This document shows, one piece after another, positions 1 to 4,519 of a DNA stretch of 7,846 nucleotides. The stretch's first letter is position 1; the number at the start of each line of letters is the position of its first letter. The position numbers were made by a program, and so were the translations under genes. The DNA lies in the NCBI GenBank assembly GCA_020627425.1, contig JAHKXX010000301.1:1-7846 (forward strand), read 5' to 3'. The notes under the pieces are model-generated. The model searched no databases. It was not told where the DNA came from and was given only the letters and a program-made list of their open reading frames with translations. This stretch comes from a bacterium (lineage in GTDB: Bacteria; Bacillota; Clostridia; Oscillospirales; Acutalibacteraceae).

Positions 1-138
1 CCCGATAGTCCGACTCCTGATACCCCGGTAAAAACAGGCGATAATCCAACTGCTATGGCTATGCTGCTTGTGCTGCTGCTTTGCTCAGCAAGTGTTTTTG
101 CATTTAGCAGAAAAAAACACGAACATAAAAACAAATAA
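1..138 (+). CDS. C-terminal end of a cell-wall-anchored surface protein (partial)
   Basis: The frame is open from the first base and ends at TAA 136-138, giving the last 45 residues of a larger protein. They read as a Gram-positive cell-wall sorting signal: a Pro/Asp/Thr-rich linker, a PVKTGD motif resembling the sortase LPXTG box, a hydrophobic helix (about residues 18-35, AMAMLLVLLL onward) and a positively charged tail (RKKHEHKNK). In this class a sortase cuts between Thr and Gly and joins the protein to peptidoglycan. The Leu-Pro of the classical motif is replaced by Pro-Val, so the exact sortase type is uncertain. Nothing can be said about the ectodomain, which lies outside the window. 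It is probably the chromosomal neighbour of the accessory region rather than part of it, but that is inference. Confidence 0.75.
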   Translation, partial: PDSPTPDTPVKTGDNPTAMAMLLVLLLCSASVFAFSRKKHEHKNK

Positions 139-150
139 GCCATAATAAAT

Positions 151-178
151 CAGGGGCTTTGGAATGTCAAAGCCTCTG
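151..178 (+). terminator. hairpin after the surface-protein gene
   Basis: A 9-10 bp stem (AGGGGCTTT at 152-160 with AAAGCCTCT at 169-177, one G-U pair, 8-nt loop) starts 13 bases after the surface-protein stop. No clear U-tract follows, so it may be a weak terminator or only a 3' stabilising hairpin. Confidence 0.4.
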
Positions 179-203
179 AAATAATATGAGAGGAGATGAA
201 AAA

Positions 204-926
204 ATGCAGGCGTATTTTAAACTGTCGAACGACATACTTGACACAGGACTGACACCAAACGAGCTGAAGGTCGGTGTGTATCTTTATAGCTGTATGATTT
301 ACGGCAATTGTACAGTCCAGATCAAACAAGCGACTATTGCCCGTAAATGCGGCATAAAGAAAGTAGAAACAGTAAGCAATATAATTTGCCGCCTGCAAGA
401 AAAAAACATTATAGAGCACGTCAGCCGTCCTCATAAGCAAAACGGACAGCTCGGCACATATATCTATAGGCTAAAAAAGATAGCTCAAAAAGGATTTTTC
501 AAAGTTAAAAGGTACATTCTCGGTAAGCTGACGGGAGTTCAACTGAGAATGTACCTTTTTATTTGTCGTGCCGTTACAACGAAAAATGATATGTGGAACA
601 GCTTTAACGATATTTCGCGTGCTTTGAAGCTCGGAAGGAACAAGGTTATTGCTGTGATAAATGAGCTTGTGGAAATGGGACTTATATGCAAACTAAAAGT
701 CTTGAAAAAGGACGGCAGTTACTCCGATAATCATTATTCGGTATCAGAGCCGACAGTGGAAAACAAAAATAAAGGCAAAAAAGAAAGTCCCGAACAAGCC
801 GCCAACTTGTTCGGAACACATAGAATATCAAACTATCAAGAGTATATCCCATTGACAGCCTGTTGTCAAGTGGAAAATCAAAAATACTTTGGTTGTTTTG
901 GTTTTTTCTCGGGGGTAGTCCCCTGA
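204..926 (+). CDS. tandem winged-helix DNA-binding protein, replication-initiator-like
   Basis: 240 aa. An in-frame ATG lies upstream at 186, but the ribosome binding site GAGAGGAGAT (about 188-197) sits just before the ATG at 204, so that start is preferred. Two winged helix-turn-helix units are visible. Unit 1 (about residues 3-90) has LTPNELKVGVYLYS and a recognition-helix stretch near residues 54-70. Unit 2 (about 98-180) has LTGVQLRMYLFICR and a helix near 144-161. The opening lines of both units align (YFKL..IL..LT...L...YLYS versus FFKV..IL..LT...L..YLFI), suggesting internal duplication. This architecture is typical of Firmicutes plasmid or element Rep/DnaD-like proteins, so a replication or element-control role is inferred. 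The last 60 residues are low-complexity and end in an odd Phe/Gly/Val-rich tail, and the DNA there is full of inverted repeats, so the C-terminus may be truncated. A terminator-like hairpin lies inside the gene. Confidence 0.7.
   Translation: MQAYFKLSNDILDTGLTPNELKVGVYLYSCMIYGNCTVQIKQATIARKCGIKKVETVSNIICRLQEKNIIEHVSRPHKQNGQLGTYIYRLKKIAQKGFFKVKRYILGKLTGVQLRMYLFICRAVTTKNDMWNSFNDISRALKLGRNKVIAVINELVEMGLICKLKVLKKDGSYSDNHYSVSEPTVENKNKGKKESPEQAANLFGTHRISNYQEYIPLTACCQVENQKYFGCFGFFSGVVP
507..559 (+). terminator. perfect 15-bp stem-loop with U-tract inside the winged-helix gene
   Basis: AAAAGGTACATTCTC (507-521) is the exact reverse complement of 545-559. The stem can extend three pairs inward with one G-U. 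The right arm runs into TTTTTATTT, the standard intrinsic-terminator layout, and the A-rich left side makes it usable on both strands. It encodes residues about 102-119, the boundary between the two DNA-binding domains. It could be an attenuator, an operator for the protein itself, or a trace of domain fusion. Confidence 0.65.
790..923. repeat. cluster of inverted repeats at the 3' end of the winged-helix gene
   Basis: Three hairpins occur within 134 bp. CCGAACAAG (790-798) pairs with CTTGTTCGG (806-814), a 9-bp perfect stem with 7-nt loop. TTGACA (852-857) pairs with TGTCAA (864-869). GGGG (912-915) pairs with CCCC (920-923) just before the stop. GGGTAGTC also occurs twice (913-920 and 930-937). 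The density is unusual for coding DNA and would fit replication or recombination sites, but no function is shown. Confidence 0.5.
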
Positions 927-956
927 ATTGGGTAGTCAGTATTAAGTACCCATTAA

Positions 957-1145
957 TACCAACAGAAAGAAAAAAAAATAAAATATATATTCTACTCAGA
1001 GTAGGTAAACAAGATAGCATTGAAGCGTTGTGGCTTTGAGGTGATCGCCGATTGATTTTTGTAGGTATGCTGCGCAGCACGCGGCGTAATTCGGCAGATG
1101 TAAAAACGCGAGGTTAGCGGTGCGGCTTTTTTCTTTCTGTTGGTA
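957..1145. repeat. 189-bp non-coding segment with perfect 19-bp inverted ends
   Basis: TACCAACAGAAAGAAAAAA (957-975) is exactly the reverse complement of 1127-1145. No ORF is supported inside. The interior has small hairpins: CTACTC/GAGTAG at 992-1004, a 12-bp palindrome TGCTGCGCAGCA at 1068-1079, and GCCGA/TCGGC at 1047-1051 with 1091-1095. The right arm follows a GC-rich stretch and begins TTTTTTCTTTCTG, so it also looks like a terminator tail. It could be a miniature inverted-repeat element (only a possible 2-bp AA flank duplication) or a structured RNA with paired ends. A variant of the terminal sequence recurs at 4742-4762. Confidence 0.55.
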
Positions 1146-1169
1146 AATCGTTGGCAATTAACAGCAAGA

Positions 1170-1285
1170 AGTGTTCATAAAAGTCCTCCTTGAAAAATCG
1201 GCAAAAAAGTGTTCGTAAAGTGGGTTCAAAGCCGCATTTTTGGGGGTAAATTTCAGTGTCCGTAAAGGTATAGTTTTACGAATGA
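1170..1285 (+). promoter_or_regulatory. candidate res-like site and promoter of the resolvase gene
   Basis: A 13-bp motif occurs three times in the same orientation before the resolvase: AGTGTTCATAAAA (1170-1182), AGTGTTCGTAAAG (1208-1220) and AGTGTCCGTAAAG (1255-1267). The shared TGTYCRTAAA core resembles half-sites bound by Tn3-type resolvases. The third copy forms an inverted repeat, CGTAAA (1261-1266) with TTTACG (1275-1280), around a -10-like TATAGT (1269-1274), so autoregulation is plausible. No good -35 box is seen. The region 927-1300 is otherwise free of genes. Confidence 0.45.
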
Positions 1286-1300
1286 AAGGAGTAGGTCAGA

Positions 1301-1930
1301 ATGTCTGAGAGAACATATTTCTACGCAAGAGTGAGCAGCACAGAGCAGAATTTAGACAGACAGCTTGATGCTTTCCGCAAGCTCGGCGCAGAAGAAAAAT
1401 ATATTTTTACCGATAAAGCAAGCGGTAAGGATCTGAACAGGGATAATTACTTACTGCTGAGAAACAACATTCTTCGCCCGGGAGATACACTTGTCGTAAA
1501 GTCGCTTGATCGTCTGAGCCGGAACAAGCTCGATATTAAGAATGAGCTTGAGTATTATCGCAGGAATGGTATCCGGGTAAAAATAATAGATCTTCCGACA
1601 ACTATGGGGGAGCATTCCGGGGAAGAATGGATAATTGATATGGTCAACAATATTATCCTTGAGGTTTTATCAGCTTTTGCCGAACAAGAGCGAACAGAGA
1701 TAAAGAACAGACAAGCAGAGGGCATTGCTATAGCCAAAGCACAAGGAGTAAAATTCGGCAGACCTTTATATAAATTGCCGGATAATTGGGCTGAAGTATA
1801 CACCAAATGGAAAACTAAAGAAATAACAGTAACAGATGCTATAGAGCAGCTTGGAATGAAAAGAACAACTTTTTACAAATACACAAAAAAATACGAAGAA
1901 GATATAAAACGGAATATCCCCGGGACATAA
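1301..1930 (+). CDS. serine recombinase of the resolvase/invertase family
   Basis: 209 aa, the usual length for a small resolvase. The N-terminal catalytic domain (about 1-145) has YARVSS with nucleophile Ser12 preceded by Arg10, the SLDRLSRN block with Arg71 and Arg74, and the long helix ending AFAEQERTEIKNRQAEGI. It is followed by the GVKFGRP hinge (about 149-155) and a C-terminal helix-turn-helix (VTDAIEQLGMKRTTFYKYTKKY, about 177-198). Such enzymes cut and rejoin DNA through a phosphoserine link, usually resolving cointegrates or inverting segments. The start follows AAAGGAG (1285-1291) with 9-nt spacing. It has no large-recombinase C-terminal extension, so it is a resolvase/invertase rather than a large integrase, and its target is probably the repeats just upstream. 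The SLOG gene follows 39 bp later, after a palindrome. Confidence 0.92.
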   Translation: MSERTYFYARVSSTEQNLDRQLDAFRKLGAEEKYIFTDKASGKDLNRDNYLLLRNNILRPGDTLVVKSLDRLSRNKLDIKNELEYYRRNGIRVKIIDLPTTMGEHSGEEWIIDMVNNIILEVLSAFAEQERTEIKNRQAEGIAIAKAQGVKFGRPLYKLPDNWAEVYTKWKTKEITVTDAIEQLGMKRTTFYKYTKKYEEDIKRNIPGT

Positions 1931-1931
1931 A

Positions 1932-1954
1932 TTATGGGGCTTGAAGCCCCATAA
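1932..1954. repeat. dispersed palindrome, copy 1
   Basis: Eleven-base arms around a central G; core GGGGCTTGAAGCCCC, flanked by TTAT and ATAA. It starts one base after the resolvase stop and ends before the ribosome binding site of the next gene on the same strand. As RNA it gives a 7-9 bp GC-rich stem with a TTGAA loop. There is no long U-tract, so full termination is doubtful. Confidence 0.9.
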
Positions 1955-1969
1955 ACGAGGTGTGATGAA

Positions 1970-2467
1970 ATGGATAAATCAGGAATGATATATCGCACTT
2001 GTTGTTTTTCGGGACACCGAGTACTGCCGCAAAAGGACTCAACTACAGTCAAGAATCGTCTGAGAGAAAGAACAGTAGCTGCGATACGCAGTGGATACAG
2101 ATATTTCGGATGCGGCGGCGCATTGGGATTTGATACCCTTGCAGCACAGACGGTGCTTGAGCTTAGAGAGGAATATAAACATATCCGTCTGATACTTGTG
2201 CTGCCTTGCAAAACGCAGACAAGGTATTGGCAGAAGGCTGATATTACCGAATATGAACGAATAAAAACAGCCGCAGACAAGGTCGTTTATATATCTGAAG
2301 AATACACGGATGATTGTATGCTGCGCCGCAACAGACATCTTGCAGAGAACAGCAGCCTGTGTATATGCTATCTGACAAAGCAGACCGGAGGCACAGCCTA
2401 TACGGTCGGGCTTGCGCGAAGGAACGGGCTGAGGGTTTGGAATATAGCAGAAGAAAATGGGGCTTGA
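1970..2467 (+). CDS. SLOG-superfamily (DUF1273/YpsA-like) nucleotide- or ligand-binding protein
   Basis: 165 aa. The sequence reads as a Rossmann-like SLOG fold: an opening strand with CCFSGHR (residues 11-17), the glycine-rich YFGCGGALGFDTLAAQ block (about 45-60) characteristic of DUF1273/YpsA, a strand ending LVLPC (about 76-80), the CMLRRNRHLAENSS helix (about 116-129) and GGTAYTV (140-146). SLOG proteins bind nucleotides or nucleotide-derived ligands and are common on Firmicutes mobile elements; no enzyme activity is established for this member. The start ATG follows GAGGTG (1957-1962) by 7 nt. It probably shares a transcript with the resolvase, and a strong terminator follows. The last codons, GGG GCT TGA, belong to palindrome copy 2, so the C-terminal Gly-Ala and the stop codon come from the repeat. 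Confidence 0.85.
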   Translation: MDKSGMIYRTCCFSGHRVLPQKDSTTVKNRLRERTVAAIRSGYRYFGCGGALGFDTLAAQTVLELREEYKHIRLILVLPCKTQTRYWQKADITEYERIKTAADKVVYISEEYTDDCMLRRNRHLAENSSLCICYLTKQTGGTAYTVGLARRNGLRVWNIAEENGA

Positions 2468-2477
2468 AGCCCCATTT
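2455..2477. repeat. dispersed palindrome, copy 2 (contains the SLOG stop codon)
   Basis: Eleven-base perfect arms around G2466; core GGGGCTTGAAGCCCC with AAAT/ATTT flanks. The TGA at 2465-2467 in its centre is the stop codon of the SLOG gene. Confidence 0.9.
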
Positions 2478-2510
2478 ATATGTCTTGATACCGGATACCA
2501 TAAGAAAAAA

Positions 2511-2549
2511 GCTCCGAGAGCCTTAACGCTCCCGGAGCCGTCTTTTTTT
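2511..2549. terminator. strong bidirectional intrinsic terminator
   Basis: GCTCCG-A-GAGC (2511-2521) pairs with GCTC-C-CGGAGC (2528-2538) around a short loop, with one internal mismatch, followed by a U-tract (2542-2548) on the plus strand. An A6 tract (2505-2510) supplies the U-tract for minus transcripts. It separates the SLOG gene from the converging minus operon. Confidence 0.9.
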
Positions 2550-2553
2550 ATTT

Positions 2554-2572
2554 ATGGGGCTTGAAGCCCCAT
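2554..2572. repeat. dispersed palindrome, copy 3
   Basis: ATGGGGCTT, central G, AAGCCCCAT. It lies between the bidirectional terminator and the stop of the last minus-operon gene (2576), so one terminator region carries two separate hairpins. Confidence 0.9.
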
Positions 2573-2575
2573 TTC

Positions 2576-2764
2576 TCAAAGCTCTACAACAGGGCAACCT
2601 TTGCTGCGATAGTAGTATATTTCGTCCTCTGCCGCGATACGTACAGATGAAGATTCATATTTTTTGAAATGCTCCTCTGCCCTTTCCTCGCTTTCGCACC
2701 AAACAAGAGCTGTGCCGTAAGTACCGTCTGATTTCTGATAAGTTGCAAGATAATATTCCTTCAT
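2576..2764 (-). CDS. small protein of unknown function (62 aa), last gene of the minus operon
   Basis: The preferred start is the ATG at 2764 with GAGAGG (2773-2778) 8 nt upstream; a GTG at 2773 in the same frame would add three residues but overlaps that site. The start overlaps the stop of the upstream gene by ATGA, implying translational coupling. The protein begins MKEYYLATYQ, predicts as a beta-hairpin (residues 3-25), then an acidic helix SEERAEEHFKKYE and a short beta-rich tail. It has no signal peptide or membrane segment. The strand-strand-helix pattern resembles two other small proteins of this operon (2943-3101 and 3925-4092). I do not recognise a named family. Confidence 0.75.
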   Translation of the reverse strand: MKEYYLATYQKSDGTYGTALVWCESEERAEEHFKKYESSSVRIAAEDEIYYYRSKGCPVVEL

Positions 2765-2925
2765 AGCTGCCACCTCTCTGAATTTTCTGTTTCGTTATAT
2801 TGTCTGTCTGCTGCTCCGGGGATGAACTCAATTAAGATATTCATTATTACATCCGAAAGAGCAAGTATCAGGCAGAATGCCGCCGGAAGTGTTATACATA
2901 GTAATAAAGATATTATGTTCTCCAT
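2761..2925 (-). CDS. single-pass small membrane protein (54 aa), unknown function
   Basis: The start ATG at 2925 follows AGGAG (2936-2940) by 10 nt; longer in-frame starts lie over the upstream gene and lack a comparable site. The first half is one hydrophobic helix (about residues 4-30, LLLCITLPAAFCLILAL), followed by a charged polar tail rich in Asn and Glu. It would sit in the cytoplasmic membrane as a very small membrane protein. It begins 17 bp after the upstream gene's stop and ends overlapping the next start (ATGA), so it is tightly embedded in the operon. Small membrane proteins on mobile elements can be toxins, exclusion proteins or regulators; nothing here decides which. Confidence 0.7.
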   Translation of the reverse strand: MENIISLLLCITLPAAFCLILALSDVIMNILIEFIPGAADRQYNETENSERWQL

Positions 2926-2942
2926 TGTATAATCGCTCCTTC

Positions 2943-3101
2943 TCAATAATCGCAAGTTGCGCATACTTTTCCGATACCTTCAAGATAACATCCATCAGAA
3001 AACCATTCGCAGTTTTCGTTCATCCATTCATCTCTTTCTTCCGCCGTATCAAATTCTCTTATCGGTGTTCTCTCAGACCAATCTTCAACATAATACCTCA
3101 T
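2943..3101 (-). CDS. small acidic cysteine-containing protein (52 aa), unknown function
   Basis: ATG at 3101 and TGA at 2943-2945. The ribosome binding sequence AAAGGA (3109-3114) is 7 nt before the start and lies in a leader repeated before the 235-aa gene. The protein starts MRYYVEDW, followed by REFDTAEERDEWMNENCEW and a C-terminal segment with four cysteines in total (C31, C38, C47, C50), including a CATC pair. The strand-loop-strand-helix pattern with an EF-(D)T-x-EE helix start resembles the 55-aa protein at 3925-4092. The cysteines could bind metal, but spacing alone does not prove it. Spacing and neighbours support it as a real operon member. Confidence 0.72.
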   Translation of the reverse strand: MRYYVEDWSERTPIREFDTAEERDEWMNENCEWFSDGCYLEGIGKVCATCDY

Positions 3102-3109
3102 ATTATAAT

Positions 3110-3141
3110 CCTTTCTGCCCGTATAGCCGTTAGCGCAGCTT
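3110..3141 (-). promoter_or_regulatory. conserved mRNA leader, copy A
   Basis: CCTTTCTGCCCGTATAGCC (3110-3128, plus strand) is identical to 3887-3905 and is followed in both by a similar AGCKCAGCTT end. On the minus transcript this gives a small hairpin (GCTG/CGGC around CGCTAA) followed by the AAAGGA ribosome binding site of the 52-aa gene. Confidence 0.6.
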
Positions 3142-3150
3142 TATCGGTTT

Positions 3151-3167
3151 TGGGGCTTCAAGCCTCA
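3151..3167. repeat. dispersed palindrome, copy 4 (imperfect)
   Basis: TGGGGCTTCAAGCCTCA, central C, with one arm position changed (G-T). It lies 2 bp beyond the stop of the 235-aa gene, inside the minus operon. Confidence 0.8.
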
Positions 3168-3169
3168 TT

Positions 3170-3877
3170 TTATACGCTGTGTACCATTACTCTAATATGT
3201 AACCTTTGAATGTTATATCCTCCTGCCGTGATACTCTCTACACAAGCTCTGCCCTCTTTCCCGGATACATAGCCATTAAGAACGGTAAAGCCGCCTGTTC
3301 CGGCAGAAGCACGAATATCGCTCCAATCTGTAATCTCTCCCGTGATGCTGCGTACTCGATAGAGCAGGTCAATTATCAGGCTTTCGGCTGATTTTACGTT
3401 ATTGTTATGTATCTGCTCATCAGATTTGAGCCGGAACATCTGGTCGGCGTGGTTATAACTTCGGGAAAACTCCTTGTAGTCAAGCTCATAGTAGTCAGCG
3501 TTTATCTTGTCTCTGCGCTCCGTGTCCCACTTGTCCCAACGGTCAACAAGCTCCGATTGCAGACTCTTCAGCACTTTCGGCAATTCCCTTATCAGTATGC
3601 TTTCTCTTTCAGCTCCTTCAAGCTGTTTTCTGTAATTATCAAGGGTAAGTGCCGTTTCGGCAATCTCACGCTCTAAACGACTTATATCGTCCGTATAGTG
3701 TTCTATATCCCACTTCAAAGTCAGAGCTTCGGGAGTGTCTGAATTAGCAAGACCTTTTGCTTCGATAAGCTTTTGCTTTTTGGCTATCAGAGTTTGCTTC
3801 TTTGCGATGGTAAGCTGTTTCTTGCCGATCTTGTTCTCTGCATTGGCTATTCGTTCTGATAATGTTTCTATTTTCAT
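3170..3877 (-). CDS. coiled-coil protein of a mobile-element-associated type (235 aa), unknown function
   Basis: The frame is open to 3934, but the ATG at 3877 has AAGGAG (3885-3890) 7 nt upstream, while the longer start lies inside the preceding gene; 3877 is preferred. Residues 1-45 are a lysine-rich coiled coil with three exact heptads of the form KKQxxIx (starting at residues 19, 26 and 33). A second charged helical region runs to about residue 115. The C-terminal half is mixed alpha/beta and ends GGYNIQRLHIRVMVHSV. There is no signal peptide or membrane helix. From memory, similar lysine-rich proteins ending in this way occur on Clostridia conjugative elements, but no function is assigned. 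Coiled coils and basic charge would fit DNA or partner-protein binding. It is the largest product of the operon and has a conserved leader shared with the 52-aa gene. Confidence 0.8.
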   Translation of the reverse strand: MKIETLSERIANAENKIGKKQLTIAKKQTLIAKKQKLIEAKGLANSDTPEALTLKWDIEHYTDDISRLEREIAETALTLDNYRKQLEGAERESILIRELPKVLKSLQSELVDRWDKWDTERRDKINADYYELDYKEFSRSYNHADQMFRLKSDEQIHNNNVKSAESLIIDLLYRVRSITGEITDWSDIRASAGTGGFTVLNGYVSGKEGRACVESITAGGYNIQRLHIRVMVHSV

Positions 3878-3886
3878 TGTCCTGCT

Positions 3887-3919
3887 CCTTTCTGCCCGTA
3901 TAGCCTGATAGCTCAGCTT
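3887..3919 (-). promoter_or_regulatory. conserved mRNA leader, copy B
   Basis: Identical to copy A over 19 bp (3887-3905), then diverges in a way that keeps a hairpin: here CTGA/TCAG around GCTA instead of GCTG/CGGC. It sits between the stop of the 55-aa gene and the AAGGAG of the 235-aa gene. Confidence 0.6.
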
Positions 3920-3924
3920 GTTTT

Positions 3925-4092
3925 TTACATCCAAGACTTTGGATATACTACCTTACCGTCTGCATTTTCAATCCATACTTCTGACCAAGGTTCGTAATCA
4001 TTGTCTCGATAGTATTTCTTTGCTTCTTTAAGTGTTTTAAACTCCTCAACTATTATGTGCTGCATAGTATCTTCGACAAGTCTGTATTTCAT
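3925..4092 (-). CDS. small protein of unknown function (55 aa)
   Basis: ATG at 4092 is preceded by a full AGGAGGT (4101-4107) at 8-nt spacing, which overlaps the stop codon of the upstream gene; TAA is at 3925-3927. The protein reads as strand-strand (MKYRLVED...HIIVEEF), a basic helix (LKEAKKYYRDN), then a beta-rich, Trp-containing end (WSEVWIENADGKVVYP). It is soluble, with no cysteines or membrane segments. It resembles the 52-aa and 62-aa proteins downstream in size and fold order, which suggests diverged duplicates. The excellent ribosome binding site argues for strong translation. Confidence 0.78.
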   Translation of the reverse strand: MKYRLVEDTMQHIIVEEFKTLKEAKKYYRDNDYEPWSEVWIENADGKVVYPKSWM

Positions 4093-4106
4093 AGTGTTTC
4101 ACCTCC

Positions 4107-4325
4107 TTATTCCTCTGCAAAGTAGCCGCCTGTTGAGCCGTCCCACTCTATTGTTCCGTCCTCGTACATCTGACAGCCGTGAGCCGTGAATGTCCATTTG
4201 TTTTTGGTCATACGCTGAAGCTCTGCCGTAAAGTGTCCTGAACGTGATAGGCAGATATAAGAGCCGCCTCCTTTATTTTCGTAGATCGTACCGGGTGTCG
4301 GGTTAAAGTATTGTCTGTTATCCAT
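4107..4325 (-). CDS. small conserved-looking protein (72 aa), first gene of the minus operon
   Basis: The frame extends to 4379, but the ATG at 4325 has AGGAGGT (4333-4339) 7 nt upstream and lies downstream of the promoter's predicted start, so it is preferred. The sequence begins MDNRQYFNPTPGTIYEN and contains GGGSYICLS, WTFTAHGCQMYEDGTIEWDGSTGG and an acidic end. It predicts as an all-beta mini-domain rich in Gly, Tyr and Trp. From memory, proteins with the TAHGC-x-x-YEDGTIEWD signature are common on Clostridia conjugative elements and have no known role. It is the first gene after the operator-bearing control region and so should be directly controlled by it. Confidence 0.8.
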   Translation of the reverse strand: MDNRQYFNPTPGTIYENKGGGSYICLSRSGHFTAELQRMTKNKWTFTAHGCQMYEDGTIEWDGSTGGYFAEE

Positions 4326-4370
4326 AGTAGTGACCTCCTGAATAGTTTTATTATTTATCCTACTGTAATA

Positions 4371-4399
4371 ATTATACACTAACTAATAGTGTATGTATA
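4371..4399 (-). promoter_or_regulatory. promoter of the minus-strand small-protein operon
   Basis: On the minus strand: TATACA (4394-4399) as -35 (4/6 to TTGACA), a 17-nt spacer and a perfect TATAAT (4371-4376). The spacer coincides with operator 1, so occupancy should block polymerase. Confidence 0.7.
4375..4393. promoter_or_regulatory. operator 1 of the divergent control region
   Basis: Perfect inverted repeat TACACTA-ACTAA-TAGTGTA, 7-bp arms with 5-bp centre. It fills the -10/-35 spacer of the minus promoter. Confidence 0.75.
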
Positions 4400-4408
4400 G
4401 AGGTAATA

Positions 4409-4427
4409 TACACAAATATTTAGTGCA
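4409..4427. promoter_or_regulatory. operator 2 of the divergent control region
   Basis: TACACAA-ATATT-TAGTGCA, the same 7-5-7 architecture as operator 1, starting 34 bp from it and lying between the two promoters. Confidence 0.65.
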
Positions 4428-4443
4428 CATTTTATTGATATTG

Positions 4444-4462
4444 TACACTTGTAAATAGTGTC
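4444..4462. promoter_or_regulatory. operator 3 of the divergent control region
   Basis: TACACTT-GTAAA-TAGTGTC, the same architecture, starting 35 bp after operator 2. It overlaps the -35 region of the plus promoter. Confidence 0.68.
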
Positions 4463-4490
4463 TATTTTGTAGTATAATGAATAGTATAAT
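4449..4490 (+). promoter_or_regulatory. promoter region of the Cro/C1-type regulator gene
   Basis: A -35-like TTGTAA (4449-4454) with an 18-nt spacer leads to TATAAT (4473-4478). A second TATAAT lies at 4485-4490 in a tandem AGTATAAT repeat. The -35 lies inside operator 3, so the regulator is likely autoregulated. Confidence 0.6.
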
Positions 4491-4519
4491 AGATATGCAA
4501 ATTAAAAGGATGGTTTACT

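Noticed and set aside
682..1080. 132-aa minus-strand open frame
   Set aside because: It overlaps the winged-helix gene and the 189-bp repeat element, has no ribosome binding site and shows no recognisable protein features; it is a shadow frame.
1873..2280. 135-aa minus-strand open frame across the resolvase/SLOG junction
   Set aside because: It lies antisense to two well-supported genes and runs through palindrome copy 1; composition is not protein-like.
3407..3676. 89-aa plus-strand frame inside the coiled-coil gene
   Set aside because: It is antisense to the 235-aa gene, has no ribosome binding site and is explained by the coding strand.
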